Shown: positions 33,249 to 43,078 of the stretch, in pieces | Numbering within the stretch: position 1 is the first letter of the stretch | How the letters are laid out: each line of letters begins with the position of its first letter | Assembly: GCA_017449285.1 (NCBI GenBank) | Contig: JAFSJX010000093.1 | Span: 48,892 to 112,891 of the forward strand | Direction: 5' to 3' | From: Treponema sp. | GTDB lineage: Bacteria; Spirochaetota; Spirochaetia; Treponematales; Treponemataceae | Length of the DNA stretch: 64,000 nt | Program-made: the position numbers and the translations under genes | Notes under the pieces: model-generated | Databases searched by the model: none | Told to the model about the DNA's origin: nothing | The model's input: the letters and a program-made list of their open reading frames with translations, nothing else

Positions 33249-34055
33249 ATGCTTGACCAGATTGTAGCGAATGCGCCAGTCTATCTGCTGATTTGTGGAC
33301 GGTGCTTTGCTTTGGTGATGACGCTTCCTCTTTTTTCACTTCGCAACGTACCCCGAATCTCAAAGGTGGCGTTTACGGGCTATCTTGCCTATTTGGTCTT
33401 TCCTCATGTGAATTTTTCAATCTATGCGCCATATCTTGCGGGCGGAGCGATTTCTCTGCAATTTGTGCTGCTTTTGGCGGGGGAAGTTCTCCTTGGCATC
33501 ATCACGGGCTTTTATGTGACAATCATTTTTTCTGCGTTCAGCACAGCGGGGCAGTTCTTTGCGTTTCAGATGGGATTTTCCGCTTCCGAAGTGTACGATG
33601 CCTTAAGTCAGGTGGAAAACCCGCTGATGGGTCAGTTTTTCAACCTGATTGCGATGCTGATTTTTTTGCAGAATCACTGGGCGCAACGTCTTTTTGCCCG
33701 CGCATTGGTATCAAGTTTTGATTCTCTTTCGGCGTTTTCGATTGTGGCGGGGCAGGAAAAAATCCTGAGATTTCTTTTGGGCGGACTTTCCAATCTGTTT
33801 TTTGACGCGTTCGTGATTGCGCTTCCGATTATGGGAACATTGCTTCTGATTAACGTGGCGATGGGCATTCTCTCAAAAGCCGCTCCGATGATGAACCTGA
33901 TGAGCGAAGGTTTCCCCACGATGATTTTGGTGTCGTTCTTTATCATCTCGGTGTTGATGCCGAACCTGTGCGAGTATTTTTCCCATTCGTTTGATGGTGC
34001 GTTTACTGCCCTTGAGCGGCTGTATGCGTCAATTGCGACGGGAGGCAGACCGTGA
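33249..34055 (+). CDS. fliR: Flagellar export gate protein FliR
   Basis: 268 aa, about six membrane helices. Conserved FliR segments include CGRCFALVMTLPLFSLRNVP near the N-terminus, GEVLLGIITGFYVTIIFSAF, and GFSASEVYDALSQVENPLMG. It completes the FliPQR helix assembly. The start has little Shine-Dalgarno and lies 12 bases after fliQ. The stop overlaps the flhB GTG start by four bases. Confidence 0.96.
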   Translation: MLDQIVANAPVYLLICGRCFALVMTLPLFSLRNVPRISKVAFTGYLAYLVFPHVNFSIYAPYLAGGAISLQFVLLLAGEVLLGIITGFYVTIIFSAFSTAGQFFAFQMGFSASEVYDALSQVENPLMGQFFNLIAMLIFLQNHWAQRLFARALVSSFDSLSAFSIVAGQEKILRFLLGGLSNLFFDAFVIALPIMGTLLLINVAMGILSKAAPMMNLMSEGFPTMILVSFFIISVLMPNLCEYFSHSFDGAFTALERLYASIATGGRP

Positions 34056-35149
34056 GTTTTGAAGACATTGACTTGCAGTGGTTTGCCGCAGAGGACGAGG
34101 GAAGAACCGAAGAACCAAGCGAGTTTAAACTCCATAAGGCGCGCGAAGAAGGTCGTGTGGCAAAAAGTCAGGAGATTGCGAGTTCTCTTGTCATGTTGTT
34201 CGTGGTGATTGCGCTGATTGTTGCCGCCCCTACATTTTTGCGTTGGTGTGAGGAAGTGCTGAGATTCTTTTTTACGCGCATTACCGAAAAGGATGTGCTT
34301 CAGCCAGGGTATATGGCAGTCTGTTATCGGTATCTTTTGCGCATGGTCATTCCGCTGACATTGATTGGCGTGGTGGCGGCGGTTGCGGCAAATATTGTGC
34401 AGAACCGTGGATTTATCTTTTCCCTAAAACCAATTGCGCCAGACTTCAATAAAATTGTCCCGAAGTTGGGGCAGTATCTTAAAAAGACCGTCTTTTCGTT
34501 TGAGGGCGGATTCAACGTGCTGAAATCGCTCGTAAAAATTGCGGTGATTGCGTTTACGGCGTATCTTATCATCAGGTCGAATATTCCGCGCCTGCTTGGG
34601 CTTCTGAGTACGGCGAACGTGCGTGGGGCGGTAGGATTGATTGCGCTTACGGCGGCAAAAATTCTGGTTTCGTGCGCGATTATTTTTTTGATAATCTCTG
34701 TGCCAGATTATTTAGTGCAACGGCATCAGTTCCTTGAAAGCATGAAGATGACCAAGCAGGAAGTGAAACAGGAGTACAAGGAGATGGAGGGAGACCCCGA
34801 AGTGAAATCGTATCTCCAGCGGCAGCAACAGCAACTTTTGCAGCGAAATATGCCCCGTGCGGTCGCAGAAAGCGATGTGGTTATTACGAACCCGACTCAC
34901 TTTGCCGTTGCCCTGCAATATGATGTCGCTCGGGCGGATGCGCCTCAGATTATGGCGAAAGGTACGGATGAAGTTGCCCTGAAAATCCGCCGTCTGGCAA
35001 CGGAAAATGATGTTCCTATTGTAGAAAATCGGGTTTTGGCTCGCGCCCTCTATACAAACTGCGATATTGGTGATACAATACCAAATGAATATATAAAAGC
35101 GATTGCAACTATATATACACAAATTGATTATCTCAACAAAAAGAAGTAG
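34052..35149 (+). CDS. flhB: Flagellar export switch protein FlhB
   Basis: 365 aa. After an N-terminal DLQWFAAEDEGRTEEPSEFK segment come four membrane helices and the cytoplasmic domain. The self-cleavage motif NPTH is present (about residues 280-283, in VITNPTHFAVALQYD), so cleavage and the rod/hook to filament specificity switch should work. It starts with GTG after GGGAGGC. Followed by flhA after 17 bases. Confidence 0.97.
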   Translation: MSFEDIDLQWFAAEDEGRTEEPSEFKLHKAREEGRVAKSQEIASSLVMLFVVIALIVAAPTFLRWCEEVLRFFFTRITEKDVLQPGYMAVCYRYLLRMVIPLTLIGVVAAVAANIVQNRGFIFSLKPIAPDFNKIVPKLGQYLKKTVFSFEGGFNVLKSLVKIAVIAFTAYLIIRSNIPRLLGLLSTANVRGAVGLIALTAAKILVSCAIIFLIISVPDYLVQRHQFLESMKMTKQEVKQEYKEMEGDPEVKSYLQRQQQQLLQRNMPRAVAESDVVITNPTHFAVALQYDVARADAPQIMAKGTDEVALKIRRLATENDVPIVENRVLARALYTNCDIGDTIPNEYIKAIATIYTQIDYLNKKK

Positions 35150-35166
35150 CCTGATGGGGGTGGGGA

Positions 35167-37332
35167 TTGGCTAACCGATTTTTGGATATATTTAAAGAAG
35201 TGCAGAACCATGCAGTGGCGGCGGGCGCGATTGTCGTTGTCCTTATGCTGCTGATTCCTGTGCCTGGTATTCTCTTGGACTTATTGATGATTGCCAATAT
35301 CGCTTTGGCCGTTATCATTCTGCTTACCGTTATGTACACCCCCAAATCATCTGATTTTTCCTCATTTCCCCGCGTGATTTTGTTTGCGACACTGTATGGG
35401 CTTGGTCTGAATGTGGCTTCCACCCGCCTGATTCTGACTTCGGCTTCCAGTTACAGTTATGCGAATTTTCCGGGAAATATGCTGAAAGCGTTCTCTTCTA
35501 TTGTTACAGGAGACTCTCTGGCGAATCCGTCCACACGGGGCTTGGTCATTGGCATGGTGATTTTTCTGATTCTGATTATCATTCAGGCAATTGTTATCAC
35601 CAAAGGCGCGGGTCGTGTTTCCGAAGTGGCGGCTCGTTTTGCGCTGGATTCGATGAATACCAAAATGTTTGCCGTGGACAGCGAGTTGCAGTCGGGAGCG
35701 ATTACCGATGAGCAGGCACGGGAAAAAAAACGTGCAATTCAAAAAGAAAGCGATTTTTACTCGGCTATGGACGGTTCTTCTAAATTTGTCAGCGGAAACG
35801 TCAAGGCGGGCATCTTTATCACGGTTATCGATGTCGTTGCGGGAATCATTACGGGCATGGTGATTAAGAACGCGCAGGGACAGACGCTGGATTTTTCTAC
35901 CGCGCTCAACACCTATTCACGGCTGACGATTGGAGACGGCCTTTTGGGACAGTTGCCATCGCTTTTGCTTTCGTTTGCGACAGGCTTGCTGGTCACCGGC
36001 TCAAATACCGAAGAAACGATGGGTACGCAGCTCAAAGACGAATTTACACGGAGCGGCTATGTGTACATCATTACGGGCATAACGCTTGCGTTGATGAGCC
36101 TTATCCCCAATTTTCCGTGGTATCTGCTGCTTCCGATTGGCGGTCTTTTTGTATTTATGGGCTGGCGACGTGTTCGCACGGAAAAAACTGCCGCAGTCAA
36201 AAAAGCAGAGGCGGAGCAAGCGGCAAAGGAGCAGAAGCAGACAGGTGGACGGGCAGAAGATGTCAGTCCGGTCGTGCCGTTGGACGCGCTTTCTTTGGAA
36301 TTGGGCTACGCGCTCATTCCGCTGGTGGAAAAAGAAAAAGGTGCGGAACTGCTTGAGCGCGTCACCAGAATTCGCAGGGAGACGGCATTGGATTTGGGCT
36401 TGGTCGTGCCGCCAATCCGTATTACCGACAATATGGCTCTTGAACCAAATGAATACAGTTTTAAGATTCGCGGCATTGAGGCAGGTCGAAGCAAGGTCAA
36501 AGTGGGCTGTTATATGTGCATGAAGACGGGACCGGTGCTGGAAGAAATCAAAGGAGAGCCGACGGTAGACCCCGCATTCGGTGTTCCTGCAATATGGGTT
36601 GGCGAAGATATGCGTCAGCAGGCAGAAAACGCGGGCTATGCGGTTGTTGACCCGCCAACGATTATCGCCACGCATCTGACGGAAATTATTCGCGCTCATG
36701 CCGCAGAAATTCTTGATCGACTGGCGGTGTCAAAAATTTTGGACGAAATCAGAAAGACCAATCCCGTGGTTGTGGACGAAGTGCTTGCCACAGGAAAAGA
36801 AGCGCATGGTCAGGGAAAGTATACTTACGGCGAAATCGAGAAAGTGCTGCAGGGACTTCTCCGCGAGCAAGTCTCTATCCGCAATATCGAAGCCATTTTG
36901 GAGACGCTGGCAAACTTCAGTTTCGTGCAGCATAACACATGGTTCTTGATAGAAAAAGTTCGTGAGGCACTGGGCTTGCAAATATGTCTGCAATACACCG
37001 ACCAAAATCATAAATTGAGCGTCATGCAACTTTCTCAGTCTGCGGCGCAAAAAATATTGGATCATCAGGTGATTCCTGCCGATGGTGGTCAGCCGTTTGT
37101 TGCTTTTGATCCAGTGGACGGACGCAAGTGGATTTCTGCGGTTAGCGGGGCTTTGTCTACTTTGAAAAGTATGAATTATATACCGATTGTGTTGGCGGCT
37201 GCTGAAGTTCGGGCTCTTGTCAAAAACTCTGTTGACCGAGAGATGCCGGGAACGGTTGTGCTTTCTATAAATGAGGTTATGGCTGCTGGGCGGAATGTTC
37301 AGCTTGAGATATTGGGAGAAATAAATGTATAA
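35167..37332 (+). CDS. flhA: Flagellar export protein FlhA
   Basis: 721 aa. About eight N-terminal membrane helices with the FlhA/FHIPEP signature region (ILFATLYGLGLNVASTRLIL, AARFALDSMNTKMFAVDSEL), a charged linker (about 340-370) and the large cytoplasmic domain that docks chaperone-substrate pairs. It starts at TTG 35167 after a run of G. It overlaps flhF by eight bases. Confidence 0.97.
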   Translation: MANRFLDIFKEVQNHAVAAGAIVVVLMLLIPVPGILLDLLMIANIALAVIILLTVMYTPKSSDFSSFPRVILFATLYGLGLNVASTRLILTSASSYSYANFPGNMLKAFSSIVTGDSLANPSTRGLVIGMVIFLILIIIQAIVITKGAGRVSEVAARFALDSMNTKMFAVDSELQSGAITDEQAREKKRAIQKESDFYSAMDGSSKFVSGNVKAGIFITVIDVVAGIITGMVIKNAQGQTLDFSTALNTYSRLTIGDGLLGQLPSLLLSFATGLLVTGSNTEETMGTQLKDEFTRSGYVYIITGITLALMSLIPNFPWYLLLPIGGLFVFMGWRRVRTEKTAAVKKAEAEQAAKEQKQTGGRAEDVSPVVPLDALSLELGYALIPLVEKEKGAELLERVTRIRRETALDLGLVVPPIRITDNMALEPNEYSFKIRGIEAGRSKVKVGCYMCMKTGPVLEEIKGEPTVDPAFGVPAIWVGEDMRQQAENAGYAVVDPPTIIATHLTEIIRAHAAEILDRLAVSKILDEIRKTNPVVVDEVLATGKEAHGQGKYTYGEIEKVLQGLLREQVSIRNIEAILETLANFSFVQHNTWFLIEKVREALGLQICLQYTDQNHKLSVMQLSQSAAQKILDHQVIPADGGQPFVAFDPVDGRKWISAVSGALSTLKSMNYIPIVLAAAEVRALVKNSVDREMPGTVVLSINEVMAAGRNVQLEILGEINV

Positions 37333-38563
37333 CGAAAAAGTTTCGCCGACAACGCAGACAATAGTTGCCCAGACGTTTGATGAATGTCGGCGGCAGTTGT
37401 ATAATATGTACGGCAGTGATTATACGATTACAGGGCATCGAACCGTGCTGAAAGGCGGTATGCTGGGCTTTTTTCAAAAAAAATGTATAGAAGCGACCTA
37501 TATCGTCGGAACTCGTCAGCCTCAGCAAAGCGTATCAACTCCCGCTGATTTTCAGAAGAGCCGTGATGAGCTTCTTCGTTCAGCGACGGGTGGGGCATCA
37601 ACCGCATCAACGATTCAGATTGCCGCGCTCAACAAGACGGTAGAAGAACTCAAGAAAACGCTGACATCAAAAATCGACAATCTTGCCACGGCAACGGCGG
37701 CTCAGGCAAATGAAAAACACCCGACGATTCAAAAGATAGAGGAACTGCTTTCTGAAAATGAATTTACGTTCTCTTATGTCAATCAGATTTCAAACCGCAT
37801 CCGTGAAGAATTTTCTTATGCTGAACTTGATGATTTTGATGCGGTACAGCGCAAGGTCGTGGACTGGATTGGAGAGTCAATTGAAATTGCACCCCGCCTG
37901 TACCGCAAACTTCCCCACGTGATTGTGCTGGTTGGACCGACCGGGGTAGGAAAGACTACGACTGTTGCAAAACTTGCGGCAAACATTGTTCTTGATGCAC
38001 GCGAAAACGGAAAGCCTCCTGCGCGGATTCGCATGGTCACCATAGACAGAACGCGTGTTGGCGCGGAAGAGCAACTGCGCCGCTTTGGTGAAATCATGAA
38101 CATTGATGTGGATAAGGCAGAAACCTCTGACGATGTAAAACAGATTTTTGACACCTACAAAGATGCTCTTGATGTGCTGATTATCGACACAAGCGGTTAC
38201 AGCCCTAACGATTATGAGAACATCGGAAAAATGCGTGCCATGCTCAATGTAAAAGGACTTGACGCGGACGTATACCTGACGATTACCGCATCAACAAAGG
38301 CAAAGGATTTGGTCTCAATCATTCAGAATTACGAGCCTTTCAATTTTGGTTCGGTCATCGTCACAAAATGTGATGAAACTTCGGCGTATGGCAATGTGCT
38401 TAGCGTTCTTGCAGAAAAACATAAGTCGATTTCATATATAACGGACGGTCAGAAAGTTCCGCGTAATATAGAGCGCGCTTCAGTCGTCACTTTTTTAAAA
38501 CAACTGGACGGTTTCACCATAGACCGAATACACATAGAAGATACCTTTGCGGAGGAAAAGTAA
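37325..38563 (+). CDS. flhF: Flagellar SRP-like GTPase FlhF
   Basis: 412 aa. The N-terminal B region is variable, the middle NG domain has G1 VLVGPTGVGKTTTVAKLAA (about 202-215), then MVTIDRTRVGAEEQL, the DTSGYSP switch and VTKCDETSAYGN. FlhF places flagella at the cell pole; in spirochaetes it helps set the number and position of periplasmic flagella at each end. It abuts flhG with no spacer (TAA ATG). Confidence 0.97.
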   Translation: MYNEKVSPTTQTIVAQTFDECRRQLYNMYGSDYTITGHRTVLKGGMLGFFQKKCIEATYIVGTRQPQQSVSTPADFQKSRDELLRSATGGASTASTIQIAALNKTVEELKKTLTSKIDNLATATAAQANEKHPTIQKIEELLSENEFTFSYVNQISNRIREEFSYAELDDFDAVQRKVVDWIGESIEIAPRLYRKLPHVIVLVGPTGVGKTTTVAKLAANIVLDARENGKPPARIRMVTIDRTRVGAEEQLRRFGEIMNIDVDKAETSDDVKQIFDTYKDALDVLIIDTSGYSPNDYENIGKMRAMLNVKGLDADVYLTITASTKAKDLVSIIQNYEPFNFGSVIVTKCDETSAYGNVLSVLAEKHKSISYITDGQKVPRNIERASVVTFLKQLDGFTIDRIHIEDTFAEEK

Positions 38564-39436
38564 ATGGAAGATCAGGCACAGGAACTCAGAGAACTGATGC
38601 AGGGCGACGGAGCAAAAACCTCTCCGGCAACCGCTCACAAAACAAGAATTATTGCGGTTACCAGCGGCAAAGGTGGTGTTGGTAAGACAAATATTTCGGT
38701 CAATATGGCAATTGCTTATGCCCAGCTTGGAAAAAAAGTCATTCTGATTGACGGTGACTTGGGTATGGCGAACGTGAACGTCCTTTTGAACATGGTGCCG
38801 CAGTTCAATTTGATGCAGGTTATCAATAAGCAGAAGACCATGCAGGAAATCATCCTTGATACGGAATTTGGCATACGGTTCATTGCGGGCGCAAATGGAT
38901 TCTCCAAAATCGCAAATTTGACTACGGATGAACTGGATTATTTTGCCGAACAGTTTGCTCAGTTGGGGAACGCCGACATCATCATCATCGACACGGGCGC
39001 GGGTATCGCCGAGAATGTTCTGCGCTTTGTTGCCGCCGCCGATGAGGTGTATGTGGTCACCACGCCCGAACCGACCGCAATTACCGATGCCTATGGCATG
39101 ATAAAAATCATCACGACGGAACTGGTTGACCGCGAAATCAACATCAAATTGCTGGTGAACCGTGTGCATAGTGCGGACGAGGGAAAACGCATCTCCGACC
39201 GCATCATCACGATTGTCGGACAGTTCTTGAACTACAAGGTGGATTATATCGGCTTTGTCTACGATGACCCTGCCGTTCAGCAGTCAGTTATCAGGCAGAA
39301 GCCGTTTATGATAGTCAATCCGACTTCAAAGCCCGCGCAGTGCGTCAAGCATATCGTGGGACGGATTGAAAAAACAGATATGGGAAGTTCTGAAGGAGTG
39401 TCAAATTTTTTGAAAAAGTTCTTGCATAAGGATTAG
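38564..39436 (+). CDS. flhG: MinD-like ATPase FlhG (YlxH)
   Basis: 290 aa. The deviant Walker A is SGKGGVGKTNISVNMA (about 34-49), Walker B-like LIDGDLGMANVNVLL, and IIIDTGAGI. The N-terminal DQAQELRELM resembles the DQA-xLR activator motif with which FlhG stimulates FlhF GTPase. It limits flagellar number. Followed by a 58-base gap that carries a promoter. Confidence 0.95.
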   Translation: MEDQAQELRELMQGDGAKTSPATAHKTRIIAVTSGKGGVGKTNISVNMAIAYAQLGKKVILIDGDLGMANVNVLLNMVPQFNLMQVINKQKTMQEIILDTEFGIRFIAGANGFSKIANLTTDELDYFAEQFAQLGNADIIIIDTGAGIAENVLRFVAAADEVYVVTTPEPTAITDAYGMIKIITTELVDREINIKLLVNRVHSADEGKRISDRIITIVGQFLNYKVDYIGFVYDDPAVQQSVIRQKPFMIVNPTSKPAQCVKHIVGRIEKTDMGSSEGVSNFLKKFLHKD

Positions 39437-39443
39437 AAAAAAC

Positions 39444-39472
39444 TTGACCTAACAGACTTTTTGCCGTAATCT
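39444..39472 (+). promoter_or_regulatory. Internal promoter before the sigma-factor subcluster
   Basis: TTGACC (39444-39449), 17 bases and TAATCT (39467-39472), followed by a GGGAGG Shine-Dalgarno. The spacer contains CTTTTTGCCG, also found upstream of the ftsB-like gene at 19953-19962. It would allow the sigma factor and FapA-like genes to be expressed apart from the main operon. Confidence 0.55.
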
Positions 39473-39494
39473 GTATAGATGGGAGGAAAAGGAA

Positions 39495-40277
39495 ATGATT
39501 AACCCGAAGAACATAGGCATTTCGGCTGTAATCGGGTTTGTACTTTCATTTCTGATTGGAATCTTTTCGGGTGTCAGTTTTTTGCTGGTGCTTTTGCGTG
39601 CGCTTATTTGTGCGGTGATTTTTGCCGCCGTTGGTGCGGGCGCATCGATTCTCTTTCAAAAATTTCTTTCCGTTGAACAGTCTGATACAGTTTCCGACGC
39701 TCCTGTAGAAAAAGCGCAAAGGGTAGGTGGAATCGTTGATTATATCGTTGGCGATGACACTTTGCCTGATGAAGAGCAGGGACCGCGTTTTGATGTGAGC
39801 ATGACGCGCTCTTCGCTCAAAGCTGGAGTTAAGCCGATTGGAGAATCCGCTCCTGTCAGGCAAACTCCGATGCCGCCCCCAGTGAAATCCGTTTCGCAGG
39901 GAGCGGTCGCAGCAATGCCGAATGCCGCATCTGCGTCAAATACAAGCGCGTCGCCAAAAGCCACTGCTGGCTTTACGCCGGTCAATCTGGCTGACGCGAC
40001 AAAGTCTTCGCCTGTTCAGCCAGTGGCTTCTTCGGAAGAGGCTGATGATAGCGGAATGTTGGATGAATTGCCCGACATCGGTGGAATTTCTTTAGGCGGG
40101 GATAAAGACGATGCGGAAGATGCTGGTAATGGCGATGTTGTGAGCGACAGTGAATTTGCGATGGAAGACGGTCTTTCTTCGGTACGAATGTCGGATTCTT
40201 CCAAAAGCAAACCTGCAACAGAACAAAATGCGTCTGTTATGGCGCAGGCAATACGGACGATATTGGCAAAAAATTAA
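39495..40277 (+). CDS. Membrane protein of the treponemal motility locus, function unknown
   Basis: 260 aa. Two adjacent membrane helices at the N-terminus (GISAVIGFVLSFLIGIFSGV and LLVLLRALICAVIFAAVGAG), then about 200 mostly disordered cytoplasmic residues rich in Ser, Ala, Asp and Pro, ending in a short helix (EQNASVMAQAIRTILAKN). No known domain recognised. Its fixed place between flhG and the flagellar sigma gene in treponemes suggests a motility or sigma-regulation role; that is inference. Confidence 0.7.
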   Translation: MINPKNIGISAVIGFVLSFLIGIFSGVSFLLVLLRALICAVIFAAVGAGASILFQKFLSVEQSDTVSDAPVEKAQRVGGIVDYIVGDDTLPDEEQGPRFDVSMTRSSLKAGVKPIGESAPVRQTPMPPPVKSVSQGAVAAMPNAASASNTSASPKATAGFTPVNLADATKSSPVQPVASSEEADDSGMLDELPDIGGISLGGDKDDAEDAGNGDVVSDSEFAMEDGLSSVRMSDSSKSKPATEQNASVMAQAIRTILAKN

Positions 40278-40291
40278 ATAAGGAATGACCC

Positions 40292-41089
40292 ATGGAGCTT
40301 GGACAGACACAGCCGTTAGACGAAGAGGAAGAGAACAAACTTTGGCGTGAATTTAAAAAAACTAAATCCTCTGCCTTGCGTGATAAATTTATCCGTCAGT
40401 ATATGCCGCTGGTAAAATATGTGGCGGGAAAAGTTTCTGTTGGTCTTCCTGCAAGCATAGAATTTGATGATTTGGTCGGTTTTGGTCAGTTCGGTCTTTT
40501 GGATGCAATTACCAAATTTGATCCCGATAAAGGCGTGAAATTTAAGACGTATGCGGTTACCCGAATCCGTGGGGCTATTTTTGATGAGATGAGGCAACTT
40601 GACTGGGTTCCGCGTTCCGTCCGTCAGAAGTCAAAGGAAATAGAGGACACCATCGGCGATTTGGAATCCCGCTTGGGCAGACCCGCTACCGATGCGGAAG
40701 TTGCCAAAGAGATGAATATGAGCGAGGAAGAATTCCAGCAGGCTGTAATGAAAGTCAGCGGCACAAGCGTTCTTTCGCTCAACGACGTATGGTATTCGGG
40801 TGATGACAATGACCACATGTCAATTGGCGATTCAATCGAGTCTCCGTCAAGCATGAATCCTGATGTGCAGGTGGAGCGCGAGGAAATTCGCAAGGTCATC
40901 ATCGAGGCGATTAACGAACTCCCGGAAAAAGAAAAAATGGTCATCGTCTTGTATTATCACGAGGATTTGACCTTTAAGGAAATAGGACAGGTTCTGGACG
41001 TAAGCGAGTCCCGCATCTCTCAACTGCATACCAGGGCGAATCTGCGTCTGCGCTCCAAACTTACCAATCTGCGCCGGGGAATTTTATAA
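40292..41089 (+). CDS. fliA: Flagellar/WhiG-type sigma-28 factor
   Basis: 265 aa. Region 2 has YMPLVKYVAGKVSVGLPASI, FDDLVGFGQFGLLDAITKFD and FKTYAVTRIRGAIFDEMRQL with WVPRSVRQK, the group 3 FliA/WhiG/SigD signature. Region 4 ends with YYHEDLTFKEIGQVLDVSES and RISQLHTRA. It should direct late flagellar (filament) genes. Shine-Dalgarno AAGGAA is present. FapA-like gene follows with no spacer. No FlgM-like anti-sigma factor is encoded nearby. Confidence 0.95.
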   Translation: MELGQTQPLDEEEENKLWREFKKTKSSALRDKFIRQYMPLVKYVAGKVSVGLPASIEFDDLVGFGQFGLLDAITKFDPDKGVKFKTYAVTRIRGAIFDEMRQLDWVPRSVRQKSKEIEDTIGDLESRLGRPATDAEVAKEMNMSEEEFQQAVMKVSGTSVLSLNDVWYSGDDNDHMSIGDSIESPSSMNPDVQVEREEIRKVIIEAINELPEKEKMVIVLYYHEDLTFKEIGQVLDVSESRISQLHTRANLRLRSKLTNLRRGIL

Positions 41090-43060
41090 ATGCCGTTGGT
41101 CACTCTTGAAAAAATTCGCACTGATTTGTCAGAACTCCTCAAAAGTGATCAAGAATTGAAGAGCGTGGAAGTGTATGCCGACACGCTGGAAGAAGCCCTT
41201 GCCGATGCCGCCGTTCAGTTGGAATGTAAAGTCATCAACCTTGACTACGAAGTGCTGGAGCGGGGCTTTAATGGTTTCCTTGGCATGGCAAAAAAGCCGT
41301 GGACAATCCGTGCCTATCAGAATGCTGTCGCCGTTGCCCAGACGGTCAGCGCGAATGCTCACGAACTGCTTTCCGAAGAAGAGATTGCGTCTCAGGAAGA
41401 AGACCTCAACAAAGACGGCGCGTATTATGTGCATCGTTTTGGTGCGAATATCATGCTCAAAGTGGTGCTTCCTGTGGGTGAAGGAAAGCCAGTTGATGCG
41501 GAGGCGATTGTTGCCGATGTGCATCGTTCGGACACGATTTCTGTTGACGAGAACAAAATCAGAAAATTTGCGGTAAGCGGTACGAATGATGACTATGAGA
41601 TTGTCGGAACGTATAATCATAATGCCGCCGCTGACGCTATCTTTGTCATTGAAGTGTCAGAAGACGAGATGAAAGCAACCGCTACCATCAGCGCACCGTT
41701 GGTTGGTGGTTCTGACATTACGGTAAGCCAGATAAAGAAAGCGTTGAAAACGCAGGGTGTTTGTGCGGGTATTTCTGATGAAAAAATTACAGCGCTTGTT
41801 GACAATCCAACATTTGATAAGCCTGTGGTGGTGGCAGAAGCGGTCGTTCCTGTGGACGGAAAAGATGCCTATATTGAGTACCATTTTGAGACAGACCGTT
41901 CTAAACTCCGTGCAAAAGAATCTGCAACTGGTCAGGTAAACTTCAAGGAACTGAACCTTGTGCAGAATGTGGTGCAGGGGCAGCCGCTTGCGGTAAAGAT
42001 TCTTCCCGAAAAAGGCAAAAATGGCAAGACGATTTTTGGACGCTTTTTGGAAGCCACCGATGGAAAAGACATCAATTTGCCGCTTGGTCGTAACGTGGAG
42101 GTCGCATCTGACGGACGGACGATTGTGGCTGCCTGTAATGGTCAGGTCTTTTATTTTAACGGAAAAATCAATGTTGACCCCGTTATGGAAGTGGACGGCG
42201 TAAATATCAAGACTGGAAATATCAACTTCCTTGGAAAAGTTATCTGCCGTGGCAGCGTAGAAGACGGCTACGACATCAAGGCGAGCGGAAACATCGAAAT
42301 TACAGGTTCTGTTGGCGCGTGTCATCTGGAAAGCGATGGAGACATCATCGTATCTCAGGGTATTATGGGGCGCGATGAGGGAGTGATTACCTGTGGTGGT
42401 ACGTTGTGGGCAAAATTCATTCAGAATACAAAGGTCACTGCGGGAAACAGTGTTGTTGTCTCCGATTTGATAATGAACAGCGATATTTCTGCCCAGCGAA
42501 AGATTGCGCTCCACGGAAAAAAAGCGCAGATTACGGGCGGCAACTTGTTCGCCACAGAATTGATTTCCGCAAAGAATATCGGTTCAACGGGTGGCGGTGC
42601 GGAAACATTGCTTTCGGTCGGATTTGACCCCAAGGCGAAGCATCGTCTGGAAGAACTGCAAGACACACAGGCATCAAACGTCAAAGAACTTGAGGAACTG
42701 GAACTGAATATTTCAACGCTGGAAAATCAGCAGAAAATCAGGCGCACGCTTCCCAAGGACAAGGCTGATGCTTTGCAGGAATTATACAAGCGGCGCGATG
42801 AAATTCTATTGCAAAACGATGATTTAAACGCAGAAATTGGCGATATTCAGCAGCGTCTGCGCGAATTGAAAGCAGTCGGCAAGGTGTGTGCAAGCGGGAC
42901 TGTCTATGCGGGCGTAAAGGTCTATGTCCGCGATGAGATGGAAGAAGTCCATGCTGATGTGAAGAGCGTCACGTTCTTCTATGAGGATGGTTTTGTTCGT
43001 CGTGGCAAGTACGAAGAGCCTGATATTTCCGATATCCGCGATCCAGAAGGCTACGCATAA
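41090..43060 (+). CDS. FapA/DUF342 protein with Jag-N-like N-terminal domain
   Basis: 656 aa. The first 60 residues (SVEVYADTLEEALADAAVQL, then the ECKVINLDYEVLERGFNGFLG segment) resemble the Jag-N module. The centre is the FapA beta-helix domain with regular turns (VDGVNIKTGNINFLGKVICR, ASGNIEITGSVGACHLESDG, DIIVSQGIMGRDEGVITCGG). Then comes a coiled coil (about 520-590) and a final beta segment. FapA-family proteins are found beside flagellar or chemotaxis genes in many bacteria; the biochemical role is not settled. Co-transcribed with the sigma gene (TAA ATG). Confidence 0.85.
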   Translation: MPLVTLEKIRTDLSELLKSDQELKSVEVYADTLEEALADAAVQLECKVINLDYEVLERGFNGFLGMAKKPWTIRAYQNAVAVAQTVSANAHELLSEEEIASQEEDLNKDGAYYVHRFGANIMLKVVLPVGEGKPVDAEAIVADVHRSDTISVDENKIRKFAVSGTNDDYEIVGTYNHNAAADAIFVIEVSEDEMKATATISAPLVGGSDITVSQIKKALKTQGVCAGISDEKITALVDNPTFDKPVVVAEAVVPVDGKDAYIEYHFETDRSKLRAKESATGQVNFKELNLVQNVVQGQPLAVKILPEKGKNGKTIFGRFLEATDGKDINLPLGRNVEVASDGRTIVAACNGQVFYFNGKINVDPVMEVDGVNIKTGNINFLGKVICRGSVEDGYDIKASGNIEITGSVGACHLESDGDIIVSQGIMGRDEGVITCGGTLWAKFIQNTKVTAGNSVVVSDLIMNSDISAQRKIALHGKKAQITGGNLFATELISAKNIGSTGGGAETLLSVGFDPKAKHRLEELQDTQASNVKELEELELNISTLENQQKIRRTLPKDKADALQELYKRRDEILLQNDDLNAEIGDIQQRLRELKAVGKVCASGTVYAGVKVYVRDEMEEVHADVKSVTFFYEDGFVRRGKYEEPDISDIRDPEGYA

Positions 43061-43078
43061 TCATCTGGAGGAGAGGAG

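Noticed and set aside
41657..42514. 285-residue minus-strand frame inside the FapA-like gene
   Set aside because: Shadow of a real gene; no domain and no start signal.
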